Assembly (NCBI GenBank): GCA_002698425.1
Contig: NZXU01000026.1
Location: forward strand, 1 to 12,012
Origin: Ahrensia sp.
GTDB lineage: Bacteria; Pseudomonadota; Alphaproteobacteria; Rhizobiales; Rhizobiaceae
DNA: 12,012 nucleotides
Direction: 5' to 3'
The notes beneath the pieces were generated by a model. That model did not search any database. It saw only the letters and a list, made by a program, of their open reading frames with translations, and was not told the origin of the DNA. Position numbers and translations under genes: made by a program. This document shows, one piece after another, positions 6,407 to 12,012 of the stretch (positions are counted from its first letter, which is position 1; the number at the start of each line of letters is the position of its first letter).

Positions 6407-8002
6407 TCAGCGCAACATCTGCCCGGGAAGGCGCCCGGTGTGTCGGGCGTCGAAAACGACAGGGACCCCGTTGACCCAGACGAACCGCGCGGCGTCGGCA
6501 TATTCGGGCGGCATCGACCAGGTATCGGTTCGGGCCAGCACCTCAGGGTCGAACACCACGACGTCGGCGCGATAGCCCTCGCGCAGATACCCGCGCCCGC
6601 CAATACCGAAATGGTCGGCCACCATGCCGGTCATCTTGTGGATAGCAATTTCCATCGACAGTGTTCCCGCCGCTACATGGTGAGCGAGATAGTGCGTGTG
6701 CCCGAAGTAGAACAGCGGATGTCGGGTCCTGAGGTTCAGCGGACCTTGACGGCAGGCGGTAAACGCGTCGACCCCTAGCAGAAAGTGGTCATGCGAGATC
6801 GCTTCAGTGAGGTGATCCTCGGTAAACAGCAACCCTAAGAGTTGAACGCCGCCGAGATCCGGCCCGGCGGCGGCGAGAATGTCGAACAGGCATTCCCATT
6901 CATCGCGGCCGTGTTGCTCGGCGATCTGCGGGAAGGTCAGCCCTTCCCATTCGGGGTGGGTGGTCGACACACCGAGCCGCACGCGATCCCAATGGCCACG
7001 ATGTACAAAGCGCCAGTATCGGTCGCAGTCCTGCCTCACACGAAGGCGGACGTCCTTGTCCGTCAACATCTGAGCAGCTTCGGCCGCCGGGTGTTGGAGG
7101 AGCCAGCCGGGCAGCAGGCCGACTGCCATTCCAATCCCATGCGGATAGGGCGTGATGTCGGCCAGAACATCGGAACCCCTACGTCGCTCGTCGGCCACGC
7201 GCTGCGCCGCCTGCTCCCAAGCTCCGTCTGACGCACCCGTGTCATGCCTAACGTTGAGGTGCGAGAGCTGGGCTCGCACCTCACCGTGGTTCACTACCTC
7301 GAAGAACTCGTCGACGGCGCCGCCGAGGTCCGCGTCCCGATTACGAATGTGGCTGGCGTACATGCCTCCCCGCCGGCCTGCAACCCGAGCGAGTTCGCCG
7401 AGTTCTGCGGTGTCGGCGAATCGGCCGGCGCCATACTCGAGACCGCTGGAGAACCCGATGGCACCAGCCTCCATCGCTTCTTCCAGGAGTCTAGTGCGTT
7501 CACGCTCCTCCTCCTTGCCATACCGCTCTGCGTTGGATTGCGCCGCCGCACGTATCGCGGTGTGTCCGACGAACCACAGGAGGTTTTGGGCAGTCCCGCC
7601 GGTGTGCACCGCTTCCAGGAGTCCGTCGAAGCTGCGCCAATCAACTTCTCCGCCGAAACCCATGGCCTGTAGAGCATTGCGGGCGGGTCCGACGTCGTCC
7701 TCTCCAAGCGGAGCGTAGGTCACACCACAGTTGCCGACTACCTCCGTGGTGACACCCTGGTGGATGGTGCTGTAAGCCGCGCGGTTGGCGAGAATGGACC
7801 AGTCGCTGTGACTGTGCGGGTCGATGAGCCCGGGGGTGACGATCATTCCGGTGGCGTCGACGGTGTGCACGGCCTGAACTCCGGTCTTCACACCAAGATA
7901 GTCGATTCGATCCTCACGTATTCCGACATCACAGCGTTTCGCAGGCGCGCCCGTCCCGTCAACGATGTACGCACCGATTATCAGCGTATCGAGGGCGGGC
8001 AT
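6407..8002 (-). CDS. D-aminoacylase-like amidohydrolase (N-acyl-D-amino-acid deacylase family)
   Basis: This 531-residue cytoplasmic enzyme of the amidohydrolase superfamily should hydrolyse an N-acyl bond. The metal site of D-aminoacylases is complete and well spaced: H63 and H65 in D-P-H-S-H-S-D, C92 in G-N-C-G, H218 in Y-A-S-H-I-R, H248 in Q-L-S-H-L-N, and D412 in G-V-D-A-F as catalytic acid. The small beta-sandwich is made of residues 1-55 and about 475-531 (REGYRADVVVFDP). No signal peptide is seen. Two positions differ from classical enzymes: the residue after the fourth histidine region is N250 where lysine is usual, and the usual H-P-R-x-x-G reads H-P-L-F-Y-F-G. The protein is about 45 residues longer than the Alcaligenes enzyme, mostly before D412. 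The gene starts 1 bp after the ATPase stop. The family call is good; the exact acyl donor is unknown. Confidence 0.86.
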   Translation of the reverse strand: MPALDTLIIGAYIVDGTGAPAKRCDVGIREDRIDYLGVKTGVQAVHTVDATGMIVTPGLIDPHSHSDWSILANRAAYSTIHQGVTTEVVGNCGVTYAPLGEDDVGPARNALQAMGFGGEVDWRSFDGLLEAVHTGGTAQNLLWFVGHTAIRAAAQSNAERYGKEEERERTRLLEEAMEAGAIGFSSGLEYGAGRFADTAELGELARVAGRRGGMYASHIRNRDADLGGAVDEFFEVVNHGEVRAQLSHLNVRHDTGASDGAWEQAAQRVADERRRGSDVLADITPYPHGIGMAVGLLPGWLLQHPAAEAAQMLTDKDVRLRVRQDCDRYWRFVHRGHWDRVRLGVSTTHPEWEGLTFPQIAEQHGRDEWECLFDILAAAGPDLGGVQLLGLLFTEDHLTEAISHDHFLLGVDAFTACRQGPLNLRTRHPLFYFGHTHYLAHHVAAGTLSMEIAIHKMTGMVADHFGIGGRGYLREGYRADVVVFDPEVLARTDTWSMPPEYADAARFVWVNGVPVVFDARHTGRLPGQMLR

Positions 8003-8003
8003 C

Positions 8004-8732
8004 TCACAACACCTTGCTCAGGAATTCTCGGGTTCGACGATGCTGTGGTGAACTGAAAAGAGTTGTGGGTTCCGCGGTCTCGATGATGCCGCCGTGGTCC
8101 ATATAGATGACGCGGTCGGCCACCTCGCGTGCGAAGGCCATTTCGTGGGTCACCACCACCATGGTCATTCCATCGGCTGCCAATCCCTTCATCACGACGA
8201 GAACCTCGCCGACGATCTCGGGGTCCAGCGCTGACGTGGGCTCGTCGAAGAGCATGATCTTCGGATCCATCGCGAGCGCACGGGCGATGGCCACCCGTTG
8301 CTTCTGGCCACCGGACAGCGAATCCGGATACACGTCAGCCTTTTCCGTCAAGCCGACCCTGTCGAGCAGCGCTCGAGCGCGGTCATGTGATTCGCTCTTC
8401 GTCCGTTTGAGCACCCGCCGTTGGGCAAGCGCAACGTTGTCGAGCACTGTCATGTGCGGGAACAGGTTGAAGTGCTGAAACACCATGCCGACGTCGCGCC
8501 GGACGACAGCCAAGTCAGCGGTCTTCTCCCCCGCTCCCAGCGCGTGGCCGTTGACGATGACACTGCCGTGCGACGGCCGCTCCAGACCGTTCATACATCG
8601 CAACAGCGTGCTCTTGCCTGACCCCGAGGCGCCGATGATGCACACCACCTCGCGTTCGGACACGTCGCAGGAGACACCGTGGAGCACCTCGTTGTCACCG
8701 AAACTCAGTCGCAGGTTCTCAATCTGGATCAC
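8004..8732 (-). CDS. Polar amino-acid-type ABC transporter, ATP-binding protein
   Basis: This 242-residue ATPase is of the HisP/GlnQ type and powers import through the two permeases upstream. Every ABC motif is present: Walker A G34-A-S-G-S-G-K-S-T, Q-loop V-F-Q-H-F-N-L-F-P (84-92), signature L139-S-G-G-Q-K-Q-R, Walker B I159[11 protein letters not shown], and the switch histidine H196 in V-T-H-E-M. The start codon is GTG at 8732 and overlaps the permease stop as GTGA, which supports it. Length is normal for the family. The substrate class is read from the family; glutamine, arginine, histidine and opine importers share these features. Confidence 0.96.
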   Translation of the reverse strand: MIQIENLRLSFGDNEVLHGVSCDVSEREVVCIIGASGSGKSTLLRCMNGLERPSHGSVIVNGHALGAGEKTADLAVVRRDVGMVFQHFNLFPHMTVLDNVALAQRRVLKRTKSESHDRARALLDRVGLTEKADVYPDSLSGGQKQRVAIARALAMDPKIMLFDEPTSALDPEIVGEVLVVMKGLAADGMTMVVVTHEMAFAREVADRVIYMDHGGIIETAEPTTLFSSPQHRRTREFLSKVL

Positions 8733-9442
8733 TTTCTGGCTCCTGACGTAAGAGCGGTGAGGGAATCGCCGACTCTGGGTGTGGGCACGTTGGCGGCCAA
8801 GCGCCGCTCGTAGCGTCTGGCCGCCGTCGACAGCGCGAAGCAGATGACGAAGTAGAACGCCCCGACTACGGTGTAGGCGACTATGGGGTCAGCGGTCTGC
8901 GAACTCACGATATTGCCCGCACGGGTCAGTTCGATCAGACCGATGACGGCAACCAAAGAACTGTCTTTGATCAACACCACCAAGAAGCCGACGCCGGGCG
9001 GGACGATCAACCGTGCCGCCTGCGGCATGATGACCCACCGCATCCGTTCGACGTAGCCCAGACCGAGCGCCTTCGCCGCTTCGAACTGCCCTCGCGGCAC
9101 GGCTTCGATGCTGCCTCGAACCAACTCACCGATGTACGCGGACGCGAAGATCGAAAGTGCGATCACGCCGGCCCAGTATTCGGGGACACTGCTTCCGGGT
9201 GCGAGCAGAGGGACGCCGAAGTACACGAAGAAAATGACCAGGAGCACGGGAATGCCGCGGATCAGTCCGACATACACGGCGCTGATCCACCGCAAAGGTC
9301 GGACGCTACCTGTCGACATCAAACCGAGCATCAGACCGAGCACACCACCGAAAGCCACTGACAGCACGCAGATCTGCACGGTGACAAACGCACCTTGGAT
9401 AATCAGGGCGAGGTGTTGCCAGCCGAAGGCCTCGAACATCAT
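8729..9442 (-). CDS. Polar amino-acid-type ABC transporter, permease (second)
   Basis: This 237-residue inner-membrane permease has about five hydrophobic segments. The cytoplasmic EAA loop, E121[19 protein letters not shown], docks on the ATPase. G63[13 protein letters not shown] matches the R-G-t-P-l-l-v stretch of HisM/GlnP-type permeases. I chose the ATG at 9442 because it overlaps the stop of the other permease as ATGA and has AAGGTGG just upstream; a TTG at 9454 would also be in frame. The two permeases differ clearly and probably form a heterodimer. Confidence 0.93.
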   Translation of the reverse strand: MMFEAFGWQHLALIIQGAFVTVQICVLSVAFGGVLGLMLGLMSTGSVRPLRWISAVYVGLIRGIPVLLVIFFVYFGVPLLAPGSSVPEYWAGVIALSIFASAYIGELVRGSIEAVPRGQFEAAKALGLGYVERMRWVIMPQAARLIVPPGVGFLVVLIKDSSLVAVIGLIELTRAGNIVSSQTADPIVAYTVVGAFYFVICFALSTAARRYERRLAANVPTPRVGDSLTALTSGARK

Positions 9443-10101
9443 GCCACCTTCCAACTGATGAATCTGGTTTCGACGATCCGGGACGCGCCGGCGATCAGGA
9501 AAGCGACGGTGAAGTACATAAGGCCACCCACCGTGAGGGTCTCGATCGTGCGGAACGTGGTTGATGTGATCCCCAACATCGCGTGCATGAGGTCGGGAAC
9601 AGCGACGACCGACGTGATCGACGACGCGAGAAACAGCAGAATCGTCTGATTCGTGATGGCAGGAAGCACGTTTCGCACTGCGGGCGGATACAGCACTCGC
9701 CAGAAAGTGTCCCTCGAGCTCATCCCCAGCGCTGCCGCCGCCTCGTGTAGTCCAGCGGGCACCGATTGGAAGCCAGCGCGAAATATCTCGGCCATGTATG
9801 CCGCGTTGTTGATGGTCAGCGCTACGACGCCGGCTGCGATCGGGTCCAGATTCACACCCGCCTGCGGCAACGCGAAGTAAACAAGATAGAGCTGCAACAG
9901 CAAGGGAGTGTTGCGGACCACCTCAACGTATGTGGTCGCCGCTGCCCGGACTGTCCGCGAAGCGGAGGCGCGGCAGGTGTACAGAAGGATTCCCAGGGCA
10001 CCGCCACCACCGAGGGCGGCGATGCTGATCCCGAGGCTGATGGCCAGCCCCTTCGACAGCGGCGCTAGGTAGGGAATGATGTCGCCGTAGTACAGCTGCA
10101 T
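9439..10101 (-). CDS. Polar amino-acid-type ABC transporter, permease (first)
   Basis: This 220-residue inner-membrane permease pairs with the one downstream. The marks of the HisM/GlnP family are R63-N-T-P-L-L-L-Q-L-Y-L-V-Y-F-A-L-P in the second transmembrane region, A101-Y-M-A-E-I-F-R-A-G-F-Q-S-V-P-A-G-L-H-E just before the coupling loop, and the EAA loop E120-A-A-A-A-L-G-M-S-S-R-D-T-F-W-R-V-L-Y-P-P. The ATG at 10101 is 15 bp after the solute-binding protein stop. The ribosome-binding site is weak. Confidence 0.93.
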   Translation of the reverse strand: MQLYYGDIIPYLAPLSKGLAISLGISIAALGGGGALGILLYTCRASASRTVRAAATTYVEVVRNTPLLLQLYLVYFALPQAGVNLDPIAAGVVALTINNAAYMAEIFRAGFQSVPAGLHEAAAALGMSSRDTFWRVLYPPAVRNVLPAITNQTILLFLASSITSVVAVPDLMHAMLGITSTTFRTIETLTVGGLMYFTVAFLIAGASRIVETRFISWKVA

Positions 10102-10116
10102 AATCGTCGACTACAG

Positions 10117-10932
10117 CTACTTGATCAATTCGGGGACGTCCATGCCGAGCCACCGGTTGTATGACTCATTGGCCGCGTCGCTGATGTTGTAGTTCATGAT
10201 GAAGTTGTTCAGGTAGTTCAGCCAAACCTGGTCACCCATCTTGACCCCGAACGAAACTAGAGACGGCGCCAAGGCTGGCGCCTCGAGAACCCGCACCGCG
10301 TCGCCCTCGCTGTCCCGAATGTCGGCGACCACCGCCGTACTTTCCATCAATGCGTCGACTTTTCCGCTGCGCAGCGCTTGGATCGAATCCGCCACGGCCT
10401 CGAAAAGACTCGCGTTGGCTTGCGGGAACCGCATTTCAAGGATGCTCGCGGGAACGCTGCCTCGGGTTGCCGCCACATTGCGCCCTGCGAGGTCGTCGTA
10501 AGTATTGATGTCGCTGGCTGCGGGTACGACAACAAGCTGCCCTTCAGAGGCGTACGGTCGGGTCATCGCGACGACCTGTGCCCGTTCATCGAGATTGGTC
10601 AGTGCGGCGATGATCACGTCGACCTTGCCAGTCTCCAGCATGGGAATTCGGCTGGCATTCGTGGTGCTCACGAATTCCACCTGCGCGCCAAGCGAATCCG
10701 CCAGTGCATGAGCCTTGTCGATGTCGAAACCTTCGTACTGACCGGAGCTGTTCATTACCCCGTATGGGGGCGCGTCGGCGAAAACGCCGACAACGACCTT
10801 CTTTGACTCGAGAACCTCGGTGAGGATGCTCGGCCCAGCGGCTGCCCCGCCTGTTTGACCGGAAGACGTGCATCCAGCTGCCAGTGCCACCGCTGCCACC
10901 GCAGCTATCGCTGTGCGCATTGCCTTTCGCAT
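10117..10932 (-). CDS. Family 3 solute-binding lipoprotein of the amino-acid-type ABC transporter
   Basis: This 271-residue protein captures the substrate outside the membrane. Residues 1-21 are a lipoprotein signal peptide with lipobox L-A-A-G-C; C21 would be lipidated. The mature part has the family 3 pattern: V-V-V-G-V-F-A-D-A-P-P-Y-G near the start, G-F-D-I-D-K-A at about 69-75, the carboxylate-binding stretch N-L-D-E-R-A-Q-V-V, R-P-Y-A-S-E-G-Q-L-V-V-V, and Q-A-L-R-S-G-K-V-D-A-L in the second lobe. The arginine in L-D-E-R normally holds the alpha-carboxylate of the ligand, so the substrate probably has a free carboxylate. It is the first gene of the operon; AGGGG lies 6 bp before the ATG. 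A second ATG at 10920 would shorten the signal peptide. Confidence 0.94.
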   Translation of the reverse strand: MRKAMRTAIAAVAAVALAAGCTSSGQTGGAAAGPSILTEVLESKKVVVGVFADAPPYGVMNSSGQYEGFDIDKAHALADSLGAQVEFVSTTNASRIPMLETGKVDVIIAALTNLDERAQVVAMTRPYASEGQLVVVPAASDINTYDDLAGRNVAATRGSVPASILEMRFPQANASLFEAVADSIQALRSGKVDALMESTAVVADIRDSEGDAVRVLEAPALAPSLVSFGVKMGDQVWLNYLNNFIMNYNISDAANESYNRWLGMDVPELIK

Positions 10933-10963
10933 GGAAATCCCCTGATTCTTGACTCTTCGGAGG

Positions 10964-10980
10964 CGCCGTCACAGACGGCG
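10964..10980. promoter_or_regulatory. Perfect 7-bp inverted repeat in the leader of the transporter operon
   Basis: CGCCGTC and GACGGCG flank ACA. It lies 31 bp upstream of the solute-binding protein start. In the transcript it would form a stable stem with a 3-nt loop; in DNA it could be a protein site. It leaves the AGGGG ribosome-binding site free. Confidence 0.45.
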
Positions 10981-11010
10981 ATCGTCTCCTCCACCGACAA
11001 TCGGCAGTGG

Positions 11011-11036
11011 ATTAGAGATTATTTACAATCTATGAT
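11011..11036. promoter_or_regulatory. AT-rich imperfect palindrome, candidate GntR operator
   Basis: ATTAGAGATT and AATCTATGAT are arms around ATTTAC, with 8 of 10 positions complementary. The right arm contains the candidate plus-strand -10 box TATGAT, and the candidate minus-strand -10 lies in the left arm. A dimeric repressor bound here would block both promoters. The assignment to the neighbouring regulator is inferred from position. Confidence 0.5.
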
Positions 11037-11106
11037 TAATGCAAGCCCCGATGCGGAGACGTGTTCGCCGGCCCCTGTCCGAGTTCGGGCACCTACGATT
11101 GAGATG

Positions 11107-11121
11107 GCGCCGACTCGGCGC
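11107..11121. promoter_or_regulatory. Perfect 15-bp palindrome directly before the GntR ribosome-binding site
   Basis: GCGCCGA and TCGGCGC flank a single C. The next bases are GGAGGGAG, the ribosome-binding site. As RNA it would fold into a 6-bp stem with an ACT loop; as DNA it could be a second operator for autoregulation. Confidence 0.45.
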
Positions 11122-11137
11122 GGAGGGAGACGTCTAC

Positions 11138-11821
11138 ATGACCCAAGTCGCAGAAGGCCTGTCTGTCGCCCCACCCGGCATCACCGCTCCGTCTCGACGG
11201 CATCAGATCGCCGACTGGCTGCGCGAACAGATCGTCAAGGGCAATCTGGCGCCCGGAGCGCAACTCAAGCAAGACATCCTCGCCGCTCACCTCAGCACCA
11301 GTCCAGGCCCCGTCCGAGAGGCATTGCGGCAACTGGAAAGCGAGGGGCTCGTACAGCACATCCCTAATCGGGGGGTCTTCGTCAATTCGGTCAGTGCCGA
11401 CGAATTGCTTGGGGTGCTGCTGCCGGTTCGGTTGGCGATCGAGTCGTTTGCCATCGCGAAGATCGGTCGGAATCCGCAGACCATCGCTCAACTTGAGCAG
11501 TTGGTCATGCTGATGGACCAGGCGGCCGAGCGCAATGATCTCGATCTACTCAACGAACTCGACGTGTCCTATCACGAGATCATCGTCCGGAGCGCACATT
11601 CCGAACATGCGCTGCAGTTGTGGGCGAGTGTCCAGCCCCGGATTCGCATGCAGATCCATCGGCTCGCCAAACGTCACACCAGCCCATTCGCGATCCCGCA
11701 GGAGCACCGAGTTCTCCTCGACTCCATCCGCGGTGACGACTCCGAGAACCTTCGTCTCGCTCTGGACGACCACATCATGACCAGCGCTCGAGACCTTCTT
11801 GCGCGCGAAGACTCTTCGTGA
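11138..11821 (+). CDS. GntR-family transcriptional regulator, FadR subfamily with FCD ligand domain
   Basis: This 227-residue regulator very likely controls the divergent transport and catabolic operon. Residues about 18-85 form the GntR winged helix: R-R-H-Q-I-A-D-W-L-R-E-Q-I-V-K-G-N-L-A-P-G-A-Q-L, then S55-P-G-P-V-R-E-A-L-R-Q-L-E-S-E-G-L-V as recognition helix region and N77-R-G-V-F-V as the wing. Residues 86-227 are an all-helical FCD domain. D142, H146, H190 and H212 sit where many FCD domains bind a metal that contacts a carboxylate ligand. The ATG at 11138 has GGAGGGAG about 8 bp upstream. A longer frame from 11039 adds 33 residues rich in arginine and is probably untranslated leader. 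Most such regulators are repressors released by a carboxylic-acid metabolite such as the substrate or an intermediate of the pathway. Confidence 0.93.
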   Translation: MTQVAEGLSVAPPGITAPSRRHQIADWLREQIVKGNLAPGAQLKQDILAAHLSTSPGPVREALRQLESEGLVQHIPNRGVFVNSVSADELLGVLLPVRLAIESFAIAKIGRNPQTIAQLEQLVMLMDQAAERNDLDLLNELDVSYHEIIVRSAHSEHALQLWASVQPRIRMQIHRLAKRHTSPFAIPQEHRVLLDSIRGDDSENLRLALDDHIMTSARDLLAREDSS

Positions 11822-11831
11822 CCCCCGGGCG

Positions 11832-11856
11832 TTCAAGGCGACGATTCTGCCTCGAA
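11832..11856. terminator. Possible hairpin between convergent genes
   Basis: TTCAAGGC and GCCTCGAA form 8-bp arms with one mismatch around a 9-nt loop. The mismatch becomes a G-U pair in the minus-strand transcript. It lies in the 64-bp gap between the GntR stop and the LuxR-type stop, where a terminator is expected. No T-run follows, so the call is weak. Confidence 0.3.
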
Positions 11857-11885
11857 GGCCACCCCCAACACACACCTGCCTTTAG

Positions 11886-12012
11886 TCAGAGCACCTCGTT
11901 GGCGTGCGCCCAAGCCGCCGCGGCAGTCCGCGACGAGACCCCGATCTTGGCGTAGATGTTGGCCAGATGGCGGCCGACGGTCTTCTCCGACAGGTAGAGC
12001 TGCTGGGCGGCC
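11886..12012 (-). CDS. C-terminal end of a LuxR-type helix-turn-helix regulator, truncated by the window edge
   Basis: The last 41 residues are visible. They read as the second half of a LuxR/NarL DNA-binding domain: [41 protein letters not shown]-x-x-H is the recognition helix start and [12 protein letters not shown] is the usual C-terminal helix. The rest lies beyond the right edge, so it cannot be told whether it is a response regulator, a large ATP-binding LuxR protein or another type. Confidence 0.87.
   Translation of the reverse strand, partial: AAQQLYLSEKTVGRHLANIYAKIGVSSRTAAAAWAHANEVL

Larger units (their letters stand above)
10933..11137. promoter_or_regulatory. Divergent promoter region between the transporter operon and the GntR gene
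   Basis: The 205-bp gap separates two opposite starts, so it must contain promoters for both. On the plus strand TATGAT at 11031-11036 resembles a -10 box, with TGGATT 17 bp upstream as a weak -35. On the minus strand TTGCAT (11044 to 11039) and TAATCT (11021 to 11016) are 17 bp apart, a weak pair. The centre (about 11011-11040) is strikingly AT-rich for this DNA. Three inverted repeats are listed separately. No match to the classical FadR operator TnGTnnnACnA was found by eye. Confidence 0.6.

Noticed and set aside
5241..8002. N-succinylamino acid racemase plus aminoacylase system
   Set aside because: Such racemases belong to the muconate lactonizing enzyme-like subgroup with two lysine bases. 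This enzyme has the His-Asp dyad of the mandelate racemase group and sits with KDG/KDPG genes, so dehydration is more likely.
11039..11137. Longer start for the GntR regulator at 11039
   Set aside because: It would add 33 arginine-rich residues, would begin inside the AT-rich promoter palindrome region, and has no ribosome-binding site; the ATG at 11138 has GGAGGGAG.
1..12012. CRISPR array, tRNA, rRNA or insertion sequence
   Set aside because: No regularly spaced repeats, no cloverleaf or rRNA-like stretch and no transposase motifs were seen on either strand by eye.

Overview
The window is typical high-GC actinobacterial DNA. A mycobacterial host (Mycolicibacterium-like) is my best guess. 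The reasons are the strong G/C third-position bias, a methyltransferase of the Rv2258c type, an MmuM-type homocysteine methyltransferase, and a LuxR-family C-terminus of a style common in mycobacteria. This is inferred from gene style and codon use, not from a database match.

Layout. Everything except the GntR regulator lies on the minus strand. Positions 1-3519 hold ordinary high-GC genes: a serine beta-lactamase-like hydrolase cut by the window edge, an MscS-type mechanosensitive channel, a homocysteine S-methyltransferase, and a SAM-dependent methyltransferase whose stop is 3 bp from the homocysteine methyltransferase start. The 151-bp gap upstream of the methyltransferase carries a perfect 9+9 bp palindrome and repeated CGATGC motifs, which look like an operator.

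Positions 3647-10932 form one compact eight-gene catabolic operon, read right to left. In transcription order it encodes a lipoprotein solute-binding protein, two permeases and an ATPase of the polar amino-acid ABC family; a cytoplasmic D-aminoacylase-like amidohydrolase; an enolase-superfamily (mandelate racemase group) dehydratase; a KDPG aldolase; and a PfkB-type 2-keto-3-deoxy-sugar-acid kinase. Most junctions are ATGA/GTGA overlaps or gaps of 1-30 bp. A FadR-type GntR regulator is divergently transcribed (11138-11821) across a 205-bp intergenic region with three palindromes. The right end (11886-12012) holds the C-terminus of a LuxR-type regulator, convergent with the GntR gene.

How the genes may work together. 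Dehydratase, kinase and aldolase are the standard route from a hexonic acid through 2-keto-3-deoxygluconate (KDG) and KDPG to pyruvate and glyceraldehyde-3-phosphate. An amino-acid-type importer and a D-aminoacylase-like enzyme in the same operon suggest that the imported compound is both an N-acyl-D-amino acid and a sugar acid. N-acetyl-D-glucosaminate, or a relative, fits both descriptions because its C2 has the configuration of a D-amino acid. The proposed route is import, deacylation, enolase-type dehydration with loss of ammonia to give KDG, phosphorylation and aldol cleavage. A sugar acid joined to an amino acid by an amide bond is the main alternative. The chemistry is inferred; family assignments and gene order are read from the sequence. 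The operon looks AT-richer than the left-hand genes, so it may be an acquired cassette.
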